10,117 nucleotides of DNA from Muribaculaceae bacterium (lineage in GTDB: Bacteria; Bacteroidota; Bacteroidia; Bacteroidales; Muribaculaceae), in the NCBI GenBank assembly GCA_024400895.1, contig JAKSMA010000070.1, positions 1 to 10,117 on the forward strand, written 5' to 3'. A program made the position numbers and the translations under genes. Every line of letters begins with the position of its first letter. The first letter of the stretch is position 1. Shown here in pieces: positions 1 to 5,560 of the stretch. Under the pieces are notes generated by a model. That model was not told the DNA's origin. It saw nothing but the letters and a program-made list of their open reading frames with translations, and searched no databases.

Positions 1-771
1 CTTTTTGCTTGAAGTGCCCAGTGCCAAACTTCCGCCTTGCATACTTGCGGAGAATGCGCCCTCAAATGCTTCTGGCTCCTTGTAGGTGATGTCGAGCACC
101 GACGCCATCTTGTCGCTGTATTCGGCATTGAAACCACCAGTAGAGAAGGCTACCGAACGCACCATGTCGGGGTTGATGACGCTGAGGCCTTCTTGCTGAC
201 CGTTGGTAACCAATTGTGGACGATGGACTTCGATGCCGTTGATGTAAACGCTATTTTCGTCGTAACTACCACCACGCACCATGTATCGCGAACTCATTTC
301 GCTTTTTGAACTCACACCAGCCTGGGTGGCGATGATGGCTTCCACGCTATTGCCCGAAGCGCTTGGCGTGAGATTCATAGCGTCGATGTCGACACTTTGC
401 AAGGTGTTGGTCTGCTTGCGGAATTCCGTAACTTGCACACCCTGAAGCTCTACCGCTGCACTGTAGAGTTTTGGATTGATGGAAACAGTGCCTGTGGGCT
501 TGAGCAATTGGCGTCGCACTGTGCTGTAGCCAAGGCAAGAGAATACCACCATCACGGTGTCGCGTGTGGGGGCGGTGATTTCGTACATACCCTTTGTGTC
601 GGTGTTCACGCCAATAGCGGTGTTGGCAATCTTTACAGAGGCAAACTCGATAGGCTCGCCTTTCTCGTCGACCACCTTACCCGTGATTTTTACTTGTGCA
701 CCTGAAGATATGGCGGTGAACAAGATAAGTGCTGTGATGAATAGCGATTTGAAAATATGTTTTGTTTTCAT
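1..771 (-). CDS. TonB-dependent receptor with carboxypeptidase-like regulatory domain, N-terminal part
   Basis: The first 257 codons of an outer-membrane TonB-dependent receptor are present; the frame is open to the window edge, so the beta-barrel is missing. The ATG at 769-771 is followed by a signal peptide (basic MKTKH, hydrophobic core, likely cleavage near residue 25 in SSGAQ). Residues about 27-110 resemble the carboxypeptidase-D regulatory-like domain of Bacteroidota receptors (VKITGKVVDEKGEPIEFASV, then FSCLGYSTV). Residues about 115-230 resemble the plug: SVEAIIATQAGV, YMVRGGSYDENSVYINGIEV, FSTGGFNAEYSDKMASVLDI. The plug would gate uptake of an unknown substrate powered by TonB-ExbBD. 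It lacks the typical SusC signatures I would expect, and no SusD partner is visible, so a glycan role should not be assumed. It lies behind about 1 kb of repeats, so it is probably transcribed separately from mlaF. Family call is firm; substrate unknown. Confidence 0.9.
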   Translation of the reverse strand, partial: MKTKHIFKSLFITALILFTAISSGAQVKITGKVVDEKGEPIEFASVKIANTAIGVNTDTKGMYEITAPTRDTVMVVFSCLGYSTVRRQLLKPTGTVSINPKLYSAAVELQGVQVTEFRKQTNTLQSVDIDAMNLTPSASGNSVEAIIATQAGVSSKSEMSSRYMVRGGSYDENSVYINGIEVHRPQLVTNGQQEGLSVINPDMVRSVAFSTGGFNAEYSDKMASVLDITYKEPEAFEGAFSASMQGGSLALGTSSKK

Positions 772-1051
772 CTGAAATCTTTTTTATGAGCAATATGCAC
801 ACATTATATTATATAACGCAAAAAATGGGCATTAAGTATAATTCTGTGCAAAAAAAGAAATGAACCACCCTTGAGTTTTGGGGGAATGACCGGCTATACC
901 CGAGGGGTGTGGGTGATGAGGGGCTGGCTCCAAGCTGCGCACACATACGTGCGCTTGCATGGAGTTAACTTTTGTGGAAGTGCGGGCTCAGTGGAAATCT
1001 ATTGGGGATAGTTATCTCCAGTTGATTACCTTTCTCACAAAACCTTTGCAG
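772..1051. other. Gene-free leader region upstream of the receptor gene
   Basis: No credible gene is seen. The 70 bp next to the receptor ATG is very AT-rich, as expected for a promoter and leader. Read on the minus strand it holds a TTTG (near 847-850) followed about 22 nt later by ATTTTTTG, a poor match to the Bacteroidota -33/-7 pattern, so I do not call a defined promoter. The ribosome-binding area is A-rich (AAAAAAGA about 7 nt before ATG) rather than a strong Shine-Dalgarno. Further out is a small hairpin, GCGCAC at 937-942 pairing with GTGCGC at 949-954. Confidence 0.5.
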
Positions 1052-1286
1052 ACTTGTAGACTTCAAAAAAGACAAAAACCGAGATAAACCTCCTTTGGCG
1101 TATGCGGGTGCTGCACACACTTCGCTTGATTTGTGGGATTTCAGATTTTTAAGCGAGCTTAAATCTGGCCTCCCACAAACCAACCACGCCCTCTTTCGAG
1201 GGCTATCATACGCCAAAGGACGATAAACCACGCCTGCGGCGAAAAACAAATTTGCTTGTCATATATGGAAGGACAGGTCTACAAGT
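1052..1286. repeat. Nested inverted-repeat element (MITE-like, element A)
   Basis: Three perfect or near-perfect inverted repeats are nested around one centre. The outermost arms are ACTTGTAGAC at 1052-1061 and GTCTACAAGT at 1277-1286. The middle arms are CCTTTGGCGTAT at 1092-1103 and ATACGCCAAAGG at 1208-1219. At the centre is a hairpin with TTTGTGGGA (1130-1138) and CAGATTTTTAAGC (1142-1154) pairing with GCTTAAATCTG (1157-1167) and TCCCACAAA (1171-1179). A side hairpin CCCTC/GAGGG sits at 1189-1202. An 8-bp direct repeat GATAAACC flanks the middle arms (1083-1090 and 1222-1229), offset by 1-2 bp, as a target-site duplication might be. There is no transposase. It could be a non-autonomous element or a bacterial interspersed palindromic repeat; copy number cannot be judged from one window. 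Confidence 0.6.
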
Positions 1287-1306
1287 TTTATGGTGGTGCG
1301 GGTTTA

Positions 1307-1323
1307 ACATGCCAAAGGCATGT
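1307..1323. repeat. Short palindrome
   Basis: ACATGCC (1307-1313) and GGCATGT (1317-1323) form a perfect 7-bp stem around AAA. It lies between the two larger inverted-repeat elements. It has no T-tract, so it does not look like a terminator; it fits a short interspersed palindromic repeat. Confidence 0.5.
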
Positions 1324-1360
1324 CCCTACCGCGGTGGAGGCTGCCTTGTGTATGGGGGTG

Positions 1361-1730
1361 GACTGTCCGAAAACTTGAAATTATAGAATGCAATTTACAG
1401 ATTGAAAGTAGAGGTTGTTGTGTTCAGGCTGGAAGCCTGCACTTGTTAGTAACCGGGTACGCAGTGCCCGGATAAAAGATGGAAAAGTATTCTGGCTGGA
1501 GGCCTGTACTTTGCAAATTGCTCGCAAACGTGCAAGTATTTGGAAATCTTAGTGTTTGTAGGTACTGGCTTCCAGCCAGGGATTGGGACTCGGGTTTTCG
1601 TATTCCGTAGGCAAAATCTCCTTCGTCGATTTTCCTCACGGTTACTCAACTGCTGGCTTCCAGCCAGAACAAGGCACCTCCTTACAATCTGTAACTTTTT
1701 GGAGTACCCCGTTTTAGTTCTCGGACAGCC
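1361..1730. repeat. Candidate 370-bp element with imperfect terminal inverted repeats (element B)
   Basis: The left end reads GACTGTCCGAAAACTTGAAA (1361-1380). The right end, read on the minus strand from 1730 to 1711, is GGCTGTCCGAGAACTAAAAC; they match at 15 of 20 positions, including an unbroken CTGTCCGA. TGGGGG occurs on both sides (1353-1358 and 1731-1736) and might be a target-site duplication, although on the left it is 2 bp away from the repeat end and the area is G-rich. The interior holds only short overlapping minus-strand ORFs that track the palindromes and no transposase motif. It starts 27 bp past the mlaF stop. A decayed insertion sequence or MITE is my inference. Confidence 0.5.
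1425..1667. repeat. Cluster of GGCTTCCAGCC-type palindromes
   Basis: Four related short palindromes occur: CAGGCTGGAAGCCTG (1425-1439), GGCTGGAGGCC (1494-1504), and two identical copies of CTGGCTTCCAGCCAG (1565-1579 and 1653-1667). A fifth hairpin, CCGGG/CCCGG, is at 1453-1471. The centre orientation changes: the first two read TGGA on the plus strand and the last two TTCC. Spacing is irregular (about 50-90 bp). Their role is unknown; they could be REP-like hairpins or protein-binding sites. Confidence 0.6.
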
Positions 1731-1757
1731 TGGGGGAATACAGATGATGGGGGGTGG

Positions 1758-2552
1758 TTAGTATTCTACTTTTGTCTTGGTGTAGCCGTGCTGGCGGCGG
1801 TATTTGCGCACATCGCGGAAAAGGTCGGTGGCGTAGACGAAGTTGTTGAGGTCTTCGTTGTCCTGGTCGTAGATTTCGTCTTTAGTTCCCACCCATCCGA
1901 GATGGCCTTTGTTCACGAAGATGATGTTTTCGCCGATACCCATCACCGAGTTCATGTCGTGGGTGTTGATGATGGTGGTGATGTCGAATTCGTGGGTGAT
2001 GTCCCACAGCAACTGGTCGATAACGATGGAAGTCTTAGGGTCGAGACCTGAGTTTGGCTCATCGCAGAAAAGGTACTTGGGGTTGAGAGCGATAGCACGG
2101 GCAATAGCGGCACGTTTCTGCATACCACCAGAGAGCTCAGCGGGATATTTGTCTGCGCTGCCGGTGAGGTTGACGCGGTCGATACAAAATTGTGCACGCT
2201 CGCGTTGCTGCTCAGGCGTCATGTCGGAGAACATCATCAGAGGGAACATCACATTGCCCATCACGGTTTCGCTATCGAAAAGGGCAGAGCCTTGGAAAAG
2301 CATACCGATTTCTTTGCGAATCTCTTTCAGTTCCTTGCGGTTCATCAAGGTGATGTCGCGTCCGTCGTAGAGGATTTCGCCGTTTTCGGGCTTGAAAAGA
2401 CCAACGAGGTTTTTCACCAACACCGTCTTACCGGAGCCACTCTGTCCGATGATGAGGTTCACTTTGCCGTCGTAGAACTTTGCACTGATGTTATGGAGCA
2501 CTTGGCGGGTGCCTCCATCAAAAAATTTATCGAGATTTTTTACTTCAATCAT
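1758..2552 (-). CDS. mlaF: ABC transporter ATP-binding protein, MlaF family
   Basis: A 264-residue cytoplasmic ATPase predicted to drive an MCE/Mla-type lipid transporter at the inner membrane. All ABC motifs are visible: Walker A GQSGSGKT (36-43), Q-loop Q87, signature LSGGMQ (140-145), Walker B YLFCDEP (160-166, with D164 and catalytic E165), D-loop SGLDP (168-172) and switch H198. The MlaF-like assignment rests on these motifs, the signature environment LSGGMQKRAAIARAIALNP, the length, and the MlaE-family permease gene 18 bp upstream. The ATG at 2550-2552 has a strong site, AGAGGAGA (plus 2561-2568), which supports this start. The pair is probably co-transcribed and translationally linked. 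Direction of lipid transport cannot be told from sequence. No terminator hairpin is visible directly after the TAA; the repeat region starts 27 bp on. Confidence 0.92.
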   Translation of the reverse strand: MIEVKNLDKFFDGGTRQVLHNISAKFYDGKVNLIIGQSGSGKTVLVKNLVGLFKPENGEILYDGRDITLMNRKELKEIRKEIGMLFQGSALFDSETVMGNVMFPLMMFSDMTPEQQRERAQFCIDRVNLTGSADKYPAELSGGMQKRAAIARAIALNPKYLFCDEPNSGLDPKTSIVIDQLLWDITHEFDITTIINTHDMNSVMGIGENIIFVNKGHLGWVGTKDEIYDQDNEDLNNFVYATDLFRDVRKYRRQHGYTKTKVEY

Positions 2553-2570
2553 AATAGTTCTCCTCTCTGA

Positions 2571-3317
2571 TTACATCAATAAAAGTTTAGTGAGCACAAT
2601 GTCGGTGATAAGAATCATAATGTTGCTCATCACCACGGCGTCGGTACTGGCTTTACCTACTTCCACCGAGCCACCTTTCACGGTGTAGCCATAGTAGGCA
2701 GAGATGCTTGAAATCACAAATCCGAATACCAGCGACTTGATGAGGGCAAACCAAACGTCGAACTCAACGAAGTCGGTCTGGATACCATAAATATAGGTGT
2801 CGGGGTCGAGAATGCCGGTGTAGCACACAGCCCAGCCGCCAAACATGGCGGTGACCATGGTGATAATCACAAGGAAAGGAAGAATGGTAACCAATCCCAA
2901 AATCTTTGGCATAATCAGATAGTTGGCAGAGTTGACACCCATAATGTCGAGTGCGTCGATTTGCTCTGTCACACGCATGGTGCCGATTTCGGAAGCGATA
3001 TTTGAACCGATTTTACCCGAAAGAATCAAGCAAAGGATGGAAGAAGAAAATTCCAGCAGAATGATTTCGCGGGTGGAGAATCCCACGGTGTAGCGGGGGA
3101 GAAGTGGACTCTGCATGTTGAGCTTGATGAGGATGGTGCACAAGCATCCAATGAAGAGCGACACGATGAGGATAAGCGGGATAGAATCAATACCCAGCTT
3201 AGATATTTCGTTGAGGTAGCGGCGGAAGAACTCCTTCCATCTTTCTGGCACACCAAAACTGCGCCACATCAGGGTGCAATAGTTGCCAAACGCTTCTAAT
3301 CCTTTAGTAAAAAACAT
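2571..3317 (-). CDS. mlaE: ABC transporter permease, MlaE family
   Basis: A 248-residue inner-membrane permease of the MlaE family, the membrane partner of the ATPase encoded next. The family motif is plain: ASEIGTMRVTEQIDAL at residues 108-123, the segment that faces the ATPase. Hydrophobic stretches fit several membrane segments: about 44-64, 84-100, 135-165 (LVTILPFLVIITMVTAMFGG), 195-212 and 225-247. The N-terminus (EAFGNYCTLMWRSFGVPERW) is an amphipathic interface helix, as in MlaE. Length matches the family. The start is the ATG at 3315-3317, at the 3' side of a 108-bp gap that contains a possible -7 box. In characterised systems MlaE2F2 works with an MCE protein (MlaD); none is encoded beside it here, so that partner is presumably elsewhere. 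Confidence 0.93.
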   Translation of the reverse strand: MFFTKGLEAFGNYCTLMWRSFGVPERWKEFFRRYLNEISKLGIDSIPLILIVSLFIGCLCTILIKLNMQSPLLPRYTVGFSTREIILLEFSSSILCLILSGKIGSNIASEIGTMRVTEQIDALDIMGVNSANYLIMPKILGLVTILPFLVIITMVTAMFGGWAVCYTGILDPDTYIYGIQTDFVEFDVWFALIKSLVFGFVISSISAYYGYTVKGGSVEVGKASTDAVVMSNIMILITDIVLTKLLLM

Positions 3318-3339
3318 ATATATCTTTTATTGCTATCTG

Positions 3340-3347
3340 CAAATATA
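3340..3347 (-). promoter_or_regulatory. Possible -7 box for mlaEF
   Basis: Read on the minus strand the site is TATATTTG, an exact match to the Bacteroidota TAnnTTTG -7 consensus, 22 nt before the mlaE ATG in an AT-rich gap. The nearest upstream TTTG (plus 3374-3377) is 26 nt away, longer than the usual 19-21, so the -33 element is weak or absent. In an AT-rich gap such a match can arise by chance. Confidence 0.4.
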
Positions 3348-3425
3348 GTGTATCTATATTATAATGTGAAAAACAAATGTGAATTTTCCGAATTATTGAC
3401 CAGCATTGTTCGCGACCGCACCAAT

Positions 3426-4409
3426 TTACTTTTTCACAGGTTGTGGAGTGCGATGCACAACGCCACTTTTGTTGACACCCGGTTTGGGCGCATATAGCTT
3501 TTTGTCGGTGGGCTTCACGCTATCGGGACCGCCTTTCTTTGCGTGTGGATTCTGTGAAGAGCCTTTTGCGGCCGGCGCCACATTCTGATTGCGGCTGATG
3601 AATTTCTGGGCATTGATGTTTGGATACAGCTTACGGTCGAGGTGAGTACGCACCAATGCGATGCTGTCGACGAAGGTGATGGTCGACGAACTGGTGATGT
3701 TGTAGTTGATGTATCCAAAGATGCGGCGTACATTGCGTGTGGAGTCGGTTTGCAGAGCAAGTTCTGCCCACGAGTCCATCGATGCATTGCGATTCGTAAT
3801 AGCCACACTACCGTCGGAATACTCAACTGCAAGCATCAATCCGAAGGTGTTGTTGAAACTGAGCATCTTCATACTCAGCATATACCGGTCGCCTTTACGA
3901 TGTTCGCCATCAGGCTCGTAATCGAATGTGAAATAGCCCCGCTTCAAGCCTGCAGTGAGCATCAAAGAGCGCTCGTCGTTCCAAATGTCGGCGGTGTCGC
4001 CCTTGGCTTCATACATTTTGCGCTGTTGCTGGTTGGCGTTGTCGGTTTTACGCTCTTGTGGACCTGTTGCCATTTCTGATGCCAAATCCTTCTTGTCCTC
4101 ATTCAGGCGCATAATCACTTTTTTGTGCACGGTGCTGTAGGCCTCAAAATTGGTGGCGTACCACACGAGCGACGAATCGTAGTCGGCTTGGGTGATGCCG
4201 TGCTTTTTAAAGAGCGACTGCTTTGCTACGCGTTTTAGCGAGTCGGTAGGGAACGCATCCGGATTCATGTCGATAATGGCCTCCAATCGATACAGGTCGT
4301 AGAGGAAATCAGCCATATCACTTTCCTTGATAACGCCGTCGGGAGCCTTGTCGCACCCCGACAGGAGCACGGCAGCCATAGCGATTAATATAAGGAGTTT
4401 TGATTTCAT
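3426..4409 (-). CDS. DUF4296-type lipoprotein
   Basis: A 327-residue predicted lipoprotein. The signal sequence MKSKLLILIAMAAVLLSGC ends in the lipobox LSGC with C19 as the lipidation site; it would be cut by LspA, encoded just upstream. Residues about 25-110 match my recollection of DUF4296 (IKESDMADFLYDLYRLEAI, then a helical region ending near VIMRLNEDKKDL), a domain of unknown function common in Bacteroidota. Residues about 135-265 look beta-rich and fold-like (GYFTFDYEP, RYMLSMKML, TFGLMLAVEY). From about 275 on comes a basic Lys/Pro-rich disordered tail. D20-K21 follow the cysteine and there is no run of acidic residues like a surface-export signal, so a periplasm-facing location is my guess. 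It lies 27 bp after lspA and is probably in the same operon. Function unknown. Confidence 0.82.
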   Translation of the reverse strand: MKSKLLILIAMAAVLLSGCDKAPDGVIKESDMADFLYDLYRLEAIIDMNPDAFPTDSLKRVAKQSLFKKHGITQADYDSSLVWYATNFEAYSTVHKKVIMRLNEDKKDLASEMATGPQERKTDNANQQQRKMYEAKGDTADIWNDERSLMLTAGLKRGYFTFDYEPDGEHRKGDRYMLSMKMLSFNNTFGLMLAVEYSDGSVAITNRNASMDSWAELALQTDSTRNVRRIFGYINYNITSSSTITFVDSIALVRTHLDRKLYPNINAQKFISRNQNVAPAAKGSSQNPHAKKGGPDSVKPTDKKLYAPKPGVNKSGVVHRTPQPVKK

Positions 4410-4436
4410 CTAAATGCGTTTGAAAATATCTTGTTA

Positions 4437-5099
4437 TTATTCTTCTTTCACTTCTTCTGCTGCTTCTTCTTCTTTCTTTTGTTCCTCGCCTTTTTCCTCG
4501 TCGTCAGCAACAAGATGCTTGCTGTAGAAGCAAACGAGTACAAACACACTTACCGACAGGCATGCGTCGGCAAAGTTGAATACGGGTTGGAAGAATTCTG
4601 TACCGCCGAGCAGAGGCACCCAGTCGGGCCAGGTGAAGAGCGGGAAGTAGAACATATCCACTACACGCCCGTTGAAAATGCTCGCATAGCCTTCTGGCGG
4701 GAACATTTGCGCAACACTGACGGGGGTTGACTCGTTGAAAATCTGTCCATAGGCAATGCAGTCGATAACATTGCCGAGTGCGCCGGCAGTGATAAGCGAA
4801 ATGCAAGCCAAGAATCCAACAGGGATAGTGGGTTTCTTACACAATCGGGTGATGTAGAAAATCAGTAGCCCCACGGCTATGATACGGAACCATGTGAGGA
4901 ACAGCTTAGGTCCCCATTCCATACCGAACGCCATACCGTTGTTTTCCACAAAGCGGAGAATAAACCAGTCGGTGATGCGATAGTCTTCATAGAGGGTGAA
5001 GTTGCACTTTACCCAAATCTTGAGGGCTTGGTCGATAATTACCACTGCCACTATGATGATAGCGGCAATCCATCCTTTTGAAATATGTTGGTTATTCAC
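4437..5099 (-). CDS. lspA: Lipoprotein signal peptidase (signal peptidase II)
   Basis: An inner-membrane aspartyl protease that removes the signal peptide from diacylglyceryl-prolipoproteins. Family motifs are present: D23 in VVIIDQALK, NNGMAFG (53-59), AGALGNVID (105-113), GRVVDMFYF (144-152) with catalytic D148, and FNFADACL (174-181) with catalytic D178. Four membrane segments are visible, at about 10-28, 67-85, 94-112 and 177-193. At 220 residues it is longer than E. coli LspA (164): there are extra loops before and after D148 and an acidic Lys/Glu tail (about 199-220). The start is a GTG at 5097-5099, 3 bp after the upstream stop; GAGAAGG within the end of that gene serves as its ribosome-binding site, suggesting coupled translation. 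It ends in tandem TAA codons (4434-4439). Confidence 0.95.
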   Translation of the reverse strand: MNNQHISKGWIAAIIIVAVVIIDQALKIWVKCNFTLYEDYRITDWFILRFVENNGMAFGMEWGPKLFLTWFRIIAVGLLIFYITRLCKKPTIPVGFLACISLITAGALGNVIDCIAYGQIFNESTPVSVAQMFPPEGYASIFNGRVVDMFYFPLFTWPDWVPLLGGTEFFQPVFNFADACLSVSVFVLVCFYSKHLVADDEEKGEEQKKEEEAAEEVKEE

Positions 5100-5102
5100 T
5101 AT

Positions 5103-5489
5103 TTACCTTCTCTTTTTTTGTTTGGCCTCAATTTCCTTTCCTTCAACAGAAAGGGTGGTGTGAGGCACAGCCATTAATCTTCCTTTTGGGATTAGCTTAC
5201 CTGTGACACGGCAAACACCATAGGTCTTCTGCTCAATGCGCACAAGGGCACCCTGTAGTTTTTTGATAAACATCATTTGACGCTCAGCGTTTTCGCTGGC
5301 GTGCTCTTTGCTCATGGTTGCTGCACCATCTTCAAGAGCCTTAACACCTGGAGCACTTTCATCTTTTTGGATTGTGCCCATAAGATGGTCGTAGTTTTGC
5401 TTGGCCACCTCAATTTTTTCAAGAATCAATTGTTTGAATTCTTGCAACTCGTCGTCGGAGTATCTAACTTTTTCAGGAGATTCATTCAT
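5103..5489 (-). CDS. TraR/DksA-family protein with degenerate zinc finger
   Basis: A 128-residue DksA/TraR-like protein. Family members bind in the RNA polymerase secondary channel and change promoter response with ppGpp. Residues about 12-86 are strongly helical, as the DksA coiled coil. The C-terminal finger module is recognisable (YGVCRVTGKLIPKGRLMAVP, 90-109), but of the four zinc cysteines only C93 remains; the other positions are T96, S114 and G117. At the coiled-coil tip only one acidic residue (D54) of the DksA DxxD pair seems aligned. The protein ends in a basic tail, KQKKRR. Start ATG at 5487-5489 with AAAGGA upstream. It lies 62 bp after ileS, with a hairpin between them, and 3 bp before lspA. 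The loss of cysteines fits a zinc-independent fold seen in DksA relatives; a direct effect on polymerase is inferred. Confidence 0.88.
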   Translation of the reverse strand: MNESPEKVRYSDDELQEFKQLILEKIEVAKQNYDHLMGTIQKDESAPGVKALEDGAATMSKEHASENAERQMMFIKKLQGALVRIEQKTYGVCRVTGKLIPKGRLMAVPHTTLSVEGKEIEAKQKKRR

Positions 5490-5529
5490 GATGATATCCT
5501 TTCTTTAATATATTTGAGGAATAGCCGAT

Positions 5530-5560
5530 AAGGCTTAATCCCAAAGAGGGATTAGGCCTT
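5530..5560 (-). terminator. Hairpin across the ileS stop codon, possible attenuator
   Basis: On the minus strand AAGGCCTAATCCC pairs with GGGATTAAGCCTT, a 13-bp stem with one C-A mismatch and a 5-nt loop (CTCTT region). The 5' arm covers the ileS stop codon (5552-5554). No T-run follows, so it is not a classical terminator. It may cause partial termination, stabilise the ileS mRNA end, or lower expression of the downstream genes. Confidence 0.5.

Noticed and set aside
37..705. Plus-strand ORFs at 37-309, 397-705 and the overlapping 557-775
   Set aside because: They lie opposite the TonB-dependent receptor frame, whose signal peptide and plug motifs are clear.
937..954. GCGCAC/GTGCGC hairpin as a terminator
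   Set aside because: No T-tract follows on either strand and it lies 800 bp from the mlaF stop.
965..1249. Minus-strand ORF of 94 codons over element A
   Set aside because: It follows the palindromic repeat, has no ribosome-binding site or known domain, and its composition (many Ser, Lys and Arg) is that of translated repeat DNA.
1424..1649. Two overlapping minus-strand ORFs of 71 and 67 codons in element B
   Set aside because: Both are read through the GGCTTCCAGCC palindromes in different frames, with no motif or start signal.
1425..1667. CRISPR array
   Set aside because: The repeat units are only about 15 bp, differ from each other, change orientation and are unevenly spaced; no cas gene is nearby.
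3642..4079. Plus-strand ORF of 145 codons opposite the DUF4296 gene
   Set aside because: It is a shadow of a lipoprotein gene with a clear lipobox; there is no start signal on the plus strand.
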